From Begonia masoniana (lineage: Eukaryota; Streptophyta; Magnoliopsida; Cucurbitales; Begoniaceae): a DNA stretch of 64,000 nt. The stretch spans positions 22,213,213-22,277,212 of the forward strand of contig CM039508.1 in NCBI GenBank assembly GCA_022432975.1, written 5' to 3'. Positions 46,416 to 57,786 of this stretch are shown piece after piece. A program made the position numbers and the translations under genes. The stretch's first letter is position 1; every line of letters begins with the position of its first letter. Below the pieces are notes generated by a model. That model was not told the origin of the DNA and ran no database searches. It saw nothing but the letters and a program-made list of their open reading frames with translations.

Positions 46416-48950
46416 TGTAGCACCCGGCCTTTTGGCTGTAATTATTTTCCGAATCATTTTGCGGAATTGATTTAATATTAATACAATATGTGTTTTGTTG
46501 GAAAACAAACTATTGTATAACTAAACAAAACACTAAGTTTAAAATGCATGGAAGGGTAAATTGAAGAGAAATTAAGGTTGGTGAGAGATAGCCAATGGAT
46601 AGTTGACACATGACAGCTTGTTGAGGAAGTTAAGTTCTTCCTCCTACGTGAAATCTTCACTTCACCTCTCTGCTTCTCCCCTACCCTCTTGGTTTTCTCT
46701 CTTCCAGGCGACGGAAACAAAGTTCCACACTTTGTTTCTCCTGCATTCTTCTATTTTCTTCAGTGAAGGTAATATCCGTCGGTAGTTAACAAGTTTAACT
46801 ACACTATTTTCTGATTTTCGAGAGGTTTAGGGTTAATGACGGTATAATCACGTTTTAGGTTCACAAACTACTGAAACCGAGACGATCAAGAACATCAACT
46901 CTACAGCAAACAGGTAAGTTCATAGCCGTAGGTTGGCCCTTAAGGCCCTACATCGCGGAGGTACTAAGTTTTCAGTTCTGTCAGGTTGTCTGGGTAGAAA
47001 GGTTATAGTTCATGTTCTGAGTTGTTTATGTTCTGCTTCATAAAATATTCTGTTCTGTTATTTCTGTCGTCTGCTATTGTAAGTTCAGGCACAGTAAATG
47101 CTCATGCATACACGTTTTCACCGAAAGTTCATGCAAAACTGTTTTCTGTACACGGTTTGAAGCTAAGCAAGATAAAATCTGACTGAAATGTATCGGTTAA
47201 GTATGGGACGGGGACTGGCCTCCAGATCTATTTCTGTACTGTACTGTATAACTGTTTGTGCCTGATAGTGCACCCACTGTTCGCCAGTTCCACTATAAGC
47301 CCCACTTATACCCCTCTGCCACTGAAACATAATGTTCTGTACTATCACTGTATTTCTGAAAGTTCATGCATAGCATATGCATCACTGCATTGTTTTATAT
47401 ATTCTTACTGAGTTTTAGACTCATAGGTGAACTCCCTGATGTAGGTACTGAACCCGAAAATGAGGACTTTGTGCCTCAGACTGATGAATAGGTGGCTGGT
47501 GGATCAAGCTCATTGGGGTGTGGTTGCTGCAGTCAGACAAATTCTATCCCGAGGTTTAAGTATTTAAAGTAAAGTTTATGTCTGTAAACCCTACTAGGAT
47601 TCTGTGTTTTTGTTTTAAAAACTCTGTAGGAAATTCTGTTGGATATACATAGTGTATAGGTTCTGGTGATTGAGTTTAAACCTCTGTTTGACCATTGATA
47701 GTTGTCTCCTGAAATATTATGTTGTTGATGTATTTAAAATCTCTGTATTTGGCAGATTGTATCTATATTTTAAATGTTCTGGAACGTTCTGGAACTGCTG
47801 GAGTTCTCCCTTTTCAGGTTATGCATGGATGGTCTCGAATTCTAGAGCTATCCATGCAATTTGTCTTCTTGAAATCTGTCATTTGTAAAGTATGTTTTTA
47901 TAACTTTGTTTGAAACGGGTTTGAAGGTTTGAAACTTTTATGCCTTCTGTTTGATGCTCCCTGCCCGCATGTCTTTTTGTTAAAAGTTGTCAAGTTTCAC
48001 CTTAAAAAATATATCTTCCGATCACGTCCACCGATTTTCACTATTCATTTCTGCCTACATCCACCGCTGCCCTCAAAATCGTATCTTCCGGTTGACGTCA
48101 TCCATCTTCCGGCTGACGTCATCACCTCATCCGATTTCATCTGCTGTCTGTATCTTCCGGTTGACGTCATCCATCTTCTGGCTGACGTCATCACCTCATC
48201 CGATTTCATCTGCTGTCTGTATCTTCCGGTTGACATCATCCATCTTCCGGCTGACGTCATCACCTCATCCGAATTTCGTCTGTTGCCTGTATCTTCCGCC
48301 TGACGTCACCCATCTTCCGGCTGACGTCACTACCTCTTTCGCCCAGTTTACTCAGCCTCTTCCACTGAACACTGTTCGTCTTTTGTCGTATCTGAGTCCA
48401 CCGATAGCTTTAATCTTCCGCCTGACGTCATCCTTACTTCTGTCTTTGCAAATGCATCTTCCGCCTGACGTCAGCTCACATCTTCCGCCCAATAGTATTT
48501 TGCTTTTGAAAAACTAAGTCTTCCGCCAGATTTCCGCCTATGTCTTCCGACTTCATTTCCTGTTTTCTGCTGTTATTTATGACTGTTACTCAGAATCTTT
48601 TTACATTCCTTCCTGCACTCTTCAGATTTCTCCTTGTCTGATATTCTAAATGTCCAAACTTTAGTTTACTTCTGTCTCCCTGTTTCTTCAGCCATTTATT
48701 TTCTATGATTCAAAAATTAATATGTCTTCTGATTCTGTTTTAAGTATTCTGTAATTCATCCTGCAGTTTAGTTTTTAACTGTTTTCTTTCCCGTTATAAT
48801 TTCTACTCCAGAGAACACTCTCTCTCTCTGCCAATGTTTTAAAAGCATAATGTTCAAAAAAAAAAAGAAAAAAAAAATAATAGCCTCGTTTTCTGAAAAA
48901 TGTCTGGAGTGATGGCTCCTCGGACCCCAATCGGGTCGGGGGCTGTCACA
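46416..48950 (+). repeat. Solo LTR F (2535 bp)
   Basis: TGTAGCACCC to GGCTGTCACA, flanked by AAGTA on both sides (46411-46415 and 48951-48955). It is related to the LTR of the 1-7971 element. It contains CAGGTAAGTT (46911-46920), a GGCCCTTAAGGCC hairpin followed by CTACATCG (46935-46954) and the stem-loop TGAGT-TTTAG-ACTCA (47409-47423). Confidence 0.92.
48080..48480 (+). promoter_or_regulatory. Cluster of TGACGTCA (bZIP/CRE-type) motifs in LTR F
   Basis: Imperfect direct repeats of about 65 bp carry CTTCCGG(T/C)TGACGTCATC. About nine TGACGTCA octamers and one mutated copy (TGACATCA) occur in 400 bp. TGACGTCA is the palindromic site bound by plant TGA/HY5-type bZIP factors. Binding is inferred only from the motif; the cluster lies well downstream of the expected start site. 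Confidence 0.55.
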
Positions 48951-48955
48951 AAGTA

Positions 48956-49540
48956 GCATGTATCAAAATGCCACTATCGATCATTCAACTCGTATATTGG
49001 CAAGCGAGATTGTCGACGTCTCTATCGTACACAATAAAGAACTCCTCGATGGTCGTGGCTACCTTGTTGCCTGTTTCACCCACTTCGGTATTCTTTTCAT
49101 TTCCTTTGGCATTCGAATTTTCTTGAAGAAACTTTTGAAAAATCTCTTGAGGTGTCCCTTCTTGCCGCAATGATGACACTCAAAGTATGCGTATTTTCCT
49201 GACTTGCTTTGACTTCGGTTTCTATTGCCCGGACCTTTGCTTTGACTCATCCCCTATTTTTAATGAATATGATGTCTGACTGTAAAGAAGAAGAACCCAT
49301 CGACTTTCTTCTCATCTCCTCGTTCAGAACACTACTATTGACTACATTCATAGCCAAAACACCATTTGGGGCTGAGTTGGACAACGACATTCTAATTGTC
49401 TCCCAAGAGTCAAGTAAAGTTCCAAGAAGTATCAACCTCGGAATCTCTTTATCAAACTTGGTTTTTATTCCAGCTAACTAATTGATAATTCCCTGAAAAA
49501 TATTTAAGTGGCCGGTCATTGTTTTTTCGCTCTGATACCA
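48956..49540 (-). pseudogene. Copia gag fragment and primer-binding site
   Basis: The - strand gives the gag segments MILLGTLLDSWETIRMSLSN and then CHHCGKKGHLKRFFK, a zinc knuckle with its last Cys lost. The + strand 49529-49540 is the complement of TGGTATCAGAGC, the initiator Met primer site. Confidence 0.85.
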
Positions 49541-49543
49541 ATT

Positions 49544-49717
49544 TGAAAAGAATGCTTCATTCTTTTGAAAACTAAAACTACATTCTTTACTCCCACATTA
49601 GTTTACAAGAAGCGAAAATACATAACTTATCTACAACTTTCTCAACTAGGTTTTATTCAATAATGGGTCATTGTCCATTATTGATCCGAGCCCACACATG
49701 TAGCCCGAATCCCAACA
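49544..49717 (-). repeat. 5' LTR of the copia element (174 bp)
   Basis: On the - strand TGTTGGGATTCGGGC to AGCATTCTTTTCA, next to the primer site. The outer flank is CTCCA (49718-49722). No matching 3' LTR is present at the other end. Confidence 0.8.
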
Positions 49718-50217
49718 CTCCAACGATTATTTATTTTCAAGCCGAACCATTGAGTTTATAGTTGCTCTCAAACTTATGATAACGTGTCACAGCCACATGC
49801 ATTTAGCTTTCGGTTGGGTTGGGGTTGAAATTTCAGATAAAGTCCGTAGGCTGACCTCAAAATTATCATTAGGCCTTGAAATAGTTAAAGGTTAAGGTAG
49901 AACAAGTTGATTTTATTAGCAGATCTACCCAAGCTGCCGATTAGGAGCTTGTTGGGGAGGTAGAGCAAGGACTATCATAAAAAGGTGGTATAATTGGCTT
50001 AGCTGTAGTCTAATAATGTTATTATGTCTAAGTTGGTTCTTAATTAAAGATCAAATAAAATCAATTGAACCCAAACCAAGTAACAGGTTTTAGATTAGAT
50101 TAGTTTAGCATTAGTTGGAGCACCCATATAGGCCCTCAAAGTCATCGCCATAATTAAGTATATTTAAATGTAATTAATTGCTCTAAACACGATTTCTTGC
50201 AATAAGAATTACAAAAT
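49718..50217. other. Unassigned intergenic sequence
   Basis: No gene or repeat recognised between the copia LTR and the Mutator-like element. Confidence 0.5.
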
Positions 50218-51048
50218 TTAAATTTTAGGAAAAAATTCAATTTAGCCCCCAACGTATGGGGTCAATAGTCAATTGGCCCCCAACGTTTATTTTTGACCCA
50301 ATCAGCCTCTATCGTTTACGTTGTTTGCAATTCAACCCCTCCCGTCAATTTTTCAGTTAAATTTGACGGATACTTTTTTAAATTTCCAAACTACCTTTTT
50401 TTTTTCTCTCTCTCTGTATTTCATATTTACGAAGCTTCAAAATTAGGAAGGAAGAATCAAAACCAGAACCTGAGAAAGCTTTAAATTGAAGCGACAAGCA
50501 GAAGTTTTTCATCCTTCAAATGGCCCCAAGGTTCTGTGACTCTATGCTGTTTCTTTTTTTCTACAATCTCCACTGTAATTTTTGACTCTGGGTATTTTTC
50601 TCAAATGATTTGAAGAGAGAGAGAGAAGGATAATGTCAGGATTATCTATTTTGTCTAATCTCATGGCGGCCGAGGTTTCTTACCTTGAGGAACCTATGGC
50701 TTTCGAAACGGCCTCGCTGCACCAACAGAGAAAGAAACGCTCGAAGATCTGCTCATTCCCGGAAAGTCGCGCAAACAGTGCCAGCTCCAGAGCCTGAAGA
50801 TCTCTCTCTCTCCATTGTTATTTTTGACTTTGGGTATTTTTCTCAGATGAGAGAGAGAAGAAGAAGAATATGATAGTTTGGAAATTTAAAAAAGTATCTG
50901 TCAAATTTAACTGAAAAATTGACAGTAGGGGTTGAATTGCAAACAACGTAAATGATAGAGGCTGATTGGGTAAAAAAATAAACGTTAGGGGCTAATTGAC
51001 CATTGATCTTATACGTTATGGGCTAAATTAAACTTTTTCCTAAATTTT
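50218..51048. mobile_element. Non-autonomous Mutator-like element with about 175-bp inverted repeats
   Basis: The left arm (about 50218-50394) and right arm (about 50874-51048) are inverted copies with about 90% identity by eye: AGGAAAAA, AATTTAGCCC, TTTGCAATTCAACCCC, GACGGATACTTTTTTAAATT recur as reverse complements. Long terminal inverted repeats without a transposase are typical of MULEs. The interior holds a GC-richer stretch with an ATG at 50663 opening MAAEVSYLEEPMAFETAS..., and an internal duplication of a GGGTATTTTTCTCA segment. I could not settle the target duplication in the AT-rich flanks. Confidence 0.75.
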
Positions 51049-51770
51049 ATAATAAAAAATAATAATAATGAAATCGTCCTAGATGGCTAGATATAGATCC
51101 TAGTACAAAATAGATACTAATAAAGTTAAGTTTGAATTTTTATAATTAATTAATTATGCTAGTCAAAGGTTTGCCTTAACATATTCCCCTAAGATGTAAT
51201 TATATTGTTTTCAATACAATCAATCATGAGATTGTGAAGAGTTAGGCAATTCAGCTCTGCAACTTCGAAGCAAAGAAGAAGACTCTCGTGCTCCTGAATT
51301 GCATTTCCCAACTTTCAGCTTCATTTTTCTTCCATTCTTGTTCGCCTTTGTCGTCTGTGATTCTCTTGATTTTCCCGTCCTGCTTGAGATCTTCTTCACA
51401 GTCCAACTTTTTCGACCTGTGGTTTCTTCGACTTCCATGGATTTTTTGTCGTACTTGGCTGTCGTGATTGCCAATTCCTCTTTCCTTTTGAGCTTTCACT
51501 CTGATTTTACATCTCTTTGAGCTCCTCTATCTTTGGTTTAAAGGAAGATTTGAAGTTCTTGGAGCGGGTGGTTTTGATTTTGGATTAGATTGTCTTTTTT
51601 TACTTTTCCCCTTTTTCTTCTACAAAGGCAGGGAGAGATGAGGATGGCTAAGTCTCAGGTCTGGCAACCGTGCAAAAGGAAGAGATCTTGATCGTAAAGC
51701 TAACTTGGAAGGAACACTTAAGAGAGTAGTAGAGAAACCAGAAGAGGGAAGTGAATTACTTTGGCTGACA
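51049..51770 (+). promoter_or_regulatory. Promoter-leader region of the CIPK gene with an upstream ORF
   Basis: Between the MULE and the kinase start. From about 51230 the sequence becomes pyrimidine-rich and less AT-rich, like a plant leader. An upstream ATG at 51638 opens a 17-codon frame (MRMAKSQVWQPCKRKRS) ending at 51691, 79 bp before the kinase ATG. The transcription start is not determined. Confidence 0.5.
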
Positions 51771-54700
51771 ATGTCTTCGAAATCTGGAAGTAGCAGCGCA
51801 ACTCGTGTAGGGAAGTATGCATTAGGCCGTACTCTGGGCGAAGGTAACTTCGCCAAGGTTAAATTTGCTCGGAACACGGAGAGCGGCCAGAATGCGGCGA
51901 TCAAAATCCTTGATAAGGAGAAACTTTTCAAGTACAAGATGATAGACCAGGTTAATTGTCGGGTCACCATGATTAATCTTCCGATGTTTCCTTATTAATT
52001 TAATATTCTTAAAATGAATTGCTTACTGGAAAATTTTCAATGCGTGGTAGTTAAGAGGTGTTGTTTATTTGATCAAAATAATTTAAATTAATCAAATTCG
52101 AAGGTGACAGTCAGGGACTTGGTAGTTTGTCGGTTTCCAAAGTTGAAAGAGGGAGAAGTTTAGTTAATGTCTCTTGTTCGTTTAATCCACTGTTGGAATT
52201 TGACTTTATAGGAAGGGAATGGATTTGGACGATGATTTTTTTTTTGTTTTTTAAATAACGAGGGAGAAAGTGAGAGAGAGAGGGAGAGAGTAAATTAATT
52301 TATTTCTTTGAGGAGTGTTTGGGGGGTGAATCTTTTGGTTTCTAGATGAAAAGTAAAGAAAGGTTTTGAAAATGTGGTCTCCATAGTGACAGTCTTCATT
52401 GCCTTCTGTCTGCAACATTTGTTTGGCTCTCTGCTTGCCAATTTTACAAATTCCCACGCCTCTTTACTCTTCTTTGACCCTTTCTGGCTTCGTTCTCTCT
52501 TCTTTACCCAAGCTGTTTTTGCCCATACATGATATTTGACTATGAAGAAGTGTTGGTGGGTCTATTGCAAGGGTCCAAAATCCAACACTAGTAGACTGAT
52601 TTTATTAAGAGAGTCATTATTTATACAATTATTTTGTTGCTGGTATGAAAGAAAACAAAAGACGGAAAACTCAGATTGCTCATGGAGAACGTTTCCTTCC
52701 CACCACTCATACCCCAAGTAGCCTCTAAACAAGACTAAAATGTTCGCGTTGGACAATTGTACAAGACCATTATTGTTTCTTGTTAGAAGTCCAGAAGTAA
52801 CTTTAGTACACATTTTTTACACGATGTTTTGGAACTTATCATCACTGTGATTTTAACGAATTAAGTTGGACCATATAAACTGTACGAAAGAAAGGGAGGA
52901 TAAGAAATTCTGATAATAATTTTGTTAGTCATCCTTTAATATACTTTTGTCTCGTGGTTAATTGGCATGAGAACTGCGAAAACAATTTAACCATTATTTG
53001 AAATCATAAATTGATTCAGTAATACAAAGTAAAATTGTAGCAGAATGTGATATTGAATTTTATAATGATAATGTGAGAAGAAATATGGTAAGCTTTATTT
53101 GGTTTGATGAGAACTATAGTCTTCTTGGCAAATATTACCACATTGCTACTTGGGAACATGAGAAACAGAAGACGAGCTTTATTTATCCAAATCACCATTC
53201 TTATTATGTGGCCTTTATGTTGATTGTTATAACTCCTGCAAGTACGATGGTAAATTTTATTCCTATTTCTTTACTGCTAAAGCTATTGCATTTCAGATTA
53301 TCAGACTTCATAATATTCCCTTCTTTGCTGTATCATTTATCTTTCTCCAGATTAAAAGAGAAATATCAACAATGAAACTAATCAGACATCCTAATGTCAT
53401 CCGCATGTATGAGGTGAGGAGAGAGTCAAGCCACCAATGTCTATACAATCTTTATTACAGTTTTATCTGATAATTTGACTCCCTTACTAATTAATATCTG
53501 TTCTATTTTGACTTAAGTCAATTAAGTTTAGTTTTTCTATTTCTTAGTTATTATTGTGCATTGATGTTACGTCTAGCCTGACTATTTCATGTAGGTGATG
53601 GCTAGCAAGACCAAGATTTACATTGTCATGGAATTTGTTACCGGTGGAGAATTGTTTGGCAGAATTGTAAGAAACTGATTCAATCAGATTTGTTCCAGTA
53701 GATTTTATATGAGAGAATATGGATCAACTGTTGAAAACTGCACAGATACACTAATATACACATAGTTTTCTTAATATTATTCTGAAATCAGGCGAGTACA
53801 GGGAGATTTAAAGAAGATGAGGGAAGGAAGTACTTTCAGCAGCTTATTAATGCTGTGGATTATTGTCATAGCAGAGGTGTTTTTCATAGGGACCTAAAGG
53901 TGCTAAATCTTTAATAATATACCATACTTCTGTCCGTATTATTATTTTTTGTGATATAGAAACGACAATATTTAGAACAATGCAATGGCAAGTTCACTAA
54001 GATTGGTTGTGATTGTTGTTTGTTGCAGCCTGAAAATTTGTTGCTGGATTTGAATGGAGTTCTTAAAGTTTCTGACTTTGGGTTGAGCGCTCTACCTCAG
54101 CAAGTTCGAGTGAGTACTATGACACAAATTCTTCATGAATAGTTTATTTCTCATTTGTTTAAACTTAAAGATACACTGGATTACCAGAGCTCGCACCTAT
54201 CTCCTTTACAGAAGTGATATTCACTATGTCGAATCATAGTAGCTTTGCATGATTTATAGATTAACTGTTTGAGCGTCAAAGTTTGAACACAAGGATTAAG
54301 AAAAGGGTTAAGAAAATAAGAAACCAGATAATAAGGTAGAGTTTTTCTAAAAGAACCACATATATCTTTTTTGCATAATCTTCCTTTTTATATTCTTCTA
54401 ACTAATATCTAAAGAGAGAAAAGTGGCGAATAAGAGAGAGCAGTTTATAGAAATGAGAGAGAGGAGTTTGCATAATAGCTTGCACAAACTCCTACCGTAA
54501 ATTAACTACAAACCCCCTAATCAACTCACTTAAACTACCCATGACAACTCTCCATTTCAACTGAACTTTGTCTTCAATGCTTTCTCCAAAATTAAATGTA
54601 TCTCCTCCACGATCAAATATAAATACATTTTTCAATTGTAACAATATATTATATAGATGAAGATAAAAATAATCTTCATTATATCCATTGCATTCATCAT

Positions 54701-57700
54701 TGATATTGTTGACTTCTGTTGCCTCCTTTGGCAGAAACGGTGATGATGGTGGAATAATAGTTCCAGGTGAGATTGCATATACCGTTGGATAAGAAAGGAA
54801 ATGTCCATAAGGATAAGTGTGGGAAGCCGTCTCGTTGGGGATCTCTTCTTTATTGAGATTTCAGCTTTTCAAATTGCTTTTGGCATTGACCTTCCCTTTG
54901 CTGTCGGTGTTAGTGTGCCGCTCGTGCATCACTATCTCCTTTGGTTGGTTTTCAAATTTTCCTCCCATTAACACAGTCATCGTTGCCACCAATAATTCCA
55001 ACATGAAGTTAATTATTGCGTCTCTATGTGTCCATTCCTATGAGTTGCTGCAGAAGGTGATCTGATGAATCCATTTTTGTGGATTAATTAGCTGATACCA
55101 CTTTAAGCTTCATCACTTCTTTTCCACTCTGCTGAGATTGCTTTTCGTGAGATTCCGATAGAGTTTTTGTCATTCTCCAGAATCCTACACATCTGATGCC
55201 AATTGTAATGATCTAAGCATGAGTTTGAATAAAAGGATTGGGAAAATGGTTATAAAGATAAGAAACCAGAGAATAAGGGACAGTTTTTTTCTGAAAAAGC
55301 CTCAAATATCTTCCTTCACAACTTTTTCTTTACATTTTTATAACTAGTATATAAAGAAAGAAAAGTGGAGAATGAAAGAAAGAGAGAGAGAGAAAACAGT
55401 TTGTAGAAATGTAAGAGATAGCAGTTTGCAGAATTGCTTGCACAAACTCCTACCATGAGCTAACTACAAACCCACTAAGCAACCCTCTTAAACTACCCAC
55501 ATAGACCAATCAAGTAAATCATCCATGTAAACCTCCCATGACAAATTATGGGATTTGTGATTATTTTATTCTTCTCATTTAGGGAGATGGACTGCTTTAC
55601 ACAACATGCGGAACACCAAATTATGTTGCCCCAGAGGTATGATCAACTTTTGAGGCAAACTCTTTTCTAACTTGCAAGAACATTACATTATAGGAATTTT
55701 TCATTTCTAGGTGATCAATAACAAAGGCTATGATGGAGCGAAGGCAGATCTATGGTCATGTGGTGTAATTCTTTTTGTCCTAATGGCTGGTTACCTGCCC
55801 TTCGAAGACTCCAACCTCACGACATTGTACAAAAAGGTATTTTCAACAATACTTTTGCACATGCTTTTGAGAATTTTTATCAAGTGGTCTTTTTTAATTT
55901 GTTTTTTATATCTCAAAAAAGAGTGTTGTGGAGTCAGTTATAACTTGAAGTTTATTTTGTTAGTTTAAAGTCTTGCTAAATGGTCCATGTCATAGTTGTG
56001 TTTGAGCATCAGTCCCAAACTTCATGTAGTTTATTTTACATCCTTCGTGTTAGTGCTTTCATGTAATTGCACCGATGGTTGTAGCACTTGATTGATTATC
56101 ATTGTTTCGTTGAAAAAATATAATTTGTAGACTATTTTCAAGGTGTACATATGAACTTCACATCCTCCCCTCACTTGCATGTTCTTCAACAACATCTTAA
56201 ATGAGTCATGTGTGTGTGGATAAATGATAAGGTTTAATTTGGTGGATGACCTAGAGGGTTGGTGTACTGGAAGGGGTTCCTCTTTTATGACAAGACTTTC
56301 AACTTTGATTAGTTCATAGTACCACATTCGGAAGGAACGGTTGAATAGGTGAGGTTAATGTCAGTGCAGATATGTATTTACTACACCTTGTTTTCGTCGC
56401 ATGTACTGGGTGAAAAATTTGCCTAATGTATTGTTTGTGATTGGCATGCATGTTTCATAAATCATCCTTTTTTGGTGGTCCATATGGGAAAAAGAAATGG
56501 AATATTAGGCTTCTGAGAAAGTTTCAAGTGTTCTGATCTAGGAAATATTGAGCTTCGTTAAAGAAGTTTATAAAGTTTTAATTTGAATATCCAGCTTCTT
56601 AATAATGAGATTATGAAATTAGGTTCAAATATATTGGTTACAAACTGGCTTGCAAGTCTATGCAAAAAAGAAAAACGGAAACTTCCTCTACACAATCAAT
56701 AATTAATATTATAGTTAAGCAAGCAAAACAAGGAGATAAACTAAATTAAGAAATTTATCAACTCCGTCAACTGAATGTTAGAAAAGGCTTTAGAACAAAC
56801 GAAATAAATGACAAAAAGAGATGCATCTAAAGCCACATTTGACCTTTCTACTTGCCAGCCTCCATGCTAACATTAAGGTGGAAATAGTCTCAGGAAACCC
56901 AACAAAAAAATATACTTTTGTGCCCTTGCTAACTCTTTTGCCAAAGTCCATGATCGTGACTAATGAAATGGAAGGCTGGCCCCCTCGTTAGTATAGAAGT
57001 GGACTCTTAAGCTGGCCAGGAAACCTTTTGGGGCTTCCATCTTTAGTTTTCCCTGAAACTTCCTCGCAAAATTGTAAAACTCAACCCATCTCTCGGTTTC
57101 AGACTCATTCATTTTCAACATTATTGTTTTCAAATCAATGAAGAGTGTTCAACCTTTTAAAAGAGTGAATTATCTGGTTTTGGTATTGTTCTGTTCTGCA
57201 GATACATAAAGCTGACTTCAGTTGTCCGTCATGGTTTTCGACGGGTGCCAAGAAATTAATCAAGAGAATTTTAGATCCCAACCCCTCAACTGTATGTAGA
57301 TATTCTCTAATATGTTTTCAATTAATTTGTGCATGTTCTTGTTCTAGTAGTTTTATTAAGTGTGGAGCGGAATAAGTTTCACTTGCATCATACTGAACCA
57401 TCTCACTACTTCTTTATCATTTGAGATTTATTCTGAAACAGCGAATTACCATTGCTGAGGTTATTGAGAATGAATGGTTTAAGAAAGGATATAAACCACC
57501 CATTTTTGAACTTGATGCTGTTCATTTTGATGATGTTGATGCTATCTTCGATGAATCAGGGGTAAAAAATGAACTTTTCATGATTGAAAATTTAGTAAAT
57601 TTCTTTCGAAATATATACTTCTGTAACATGACATGATTGAATATTAACGATGGTGTGCAGGATACACATAACCTTGTTGTAGAGAGCAGAGAAGAAAGGC

Positions 57701-57786
57701 CTATGGCTCCTGTCACCATGAATGCTTTTGAGCTTATCTCTACATCTCAGGGTCTCAACCTTGGGACACTTTTTGACAAGCAAATG
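51771..57786 (+). CDS. CIPK23: CBL-interacting protein kinase (CIPK23-like), exons 1-10, 3' end missing
   Basis: A Ser/Thr kinase of the SnRK3 family. It is activated by calcium-bound CBL proteins at membranes; CIPK23 phosphorylates potassium and nitrate transporters such as AKT1 and NRT1.1. Exons: 51771-51950, 53351-53413, 53595-53666, 53792-53899, 54029-54109, 55583-55636, 55711-55836, 57202-57291, 57442-57561, 57661-57786; all introns are GT..AG and phase 0, giving 340 residues without a stop. Key residues are intact: glycine loop GEGNFAKV, Lys45, HRDLKPEN (137-144), DFG (157-159), APE (184-186), and the NAF motif [15 protein letters not shown] near 318-332. Unusual residues are GDGLL after the DFG segment (usually EDGLL) and ELFGRI (usually ELFDKI). 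The start was chosen at [16 protein letters not shown] because it fits the family's N-terminus. The family is usually about 450 residues; the phosphatase-binding C-terminus is absent from the window. CIPK23 identity is judged from [11 protein letters not shown] and [13 protein letters not shown]. Confidence 0.88.
54237..55543 (-). mobile_element. Small non-autonomous LTR element in CIPK intron 5
   Basis: Two direct copies of about 310-340 bp (about 54237-54546 and 55204-55543) share ATAAGAAACCAGA, GCTTGCACAAACTCCTACC and CTTAAACTACCCA and enclose about 660 bp with no protein motif. TGATGCCAATTG next to the right copy resembles a decayed initiator Met primer site on the - strand, so the element would be - strand. 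Its size suggests a TRIM or SMART-type element. The kinase splice sites on either side are intact. Confidence 0.65.

Larger units (their letters stand above)
29605..49717 (-). mobile_element. Ty1/copia element (Tnt1/Tork-like) split by three insertions
   Basis: Copia pieces on the - strand run in order from right to left: LTR (49544-49717), primer site, gag (49540-48956), pre-integrase, integrase and RT (46415-44292), RT end (36692-36302) and RNase H (29756-29605). They are separated by solo LTR F, element J and element G; element D lies at the left edge. At each break the reading continues sensibly across the insertion. The left (3') LTR is not found. The lineage is suggested by CVFIDYGFDEFDYRFYDP, LWHNRLSHLSEKGL and the short 174-bp LTR. 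Confidence 0.87.

Noticed and set aside
47987..48517. 176-codon ORF in LTR F
   Set aside because: A translation of the TGACGTCA-bearing repeats (repeated FRLTSS blocks); no other coding evidence.
50218..51048. Inverted repeat as a foldback microRNA precursor
   Set aside because: The arms are about 175 bp at both ends of an 830-bp unit with a long interior, which fits a Mutator-like element better.
51705..51770. Kinase start further upstream, adding MEGTLKRVVEKPEEGSELLWLT
   Set aside because: Codon 51705 is TTG, not ATG; the ATG at 51771 matches the family N-terminus.
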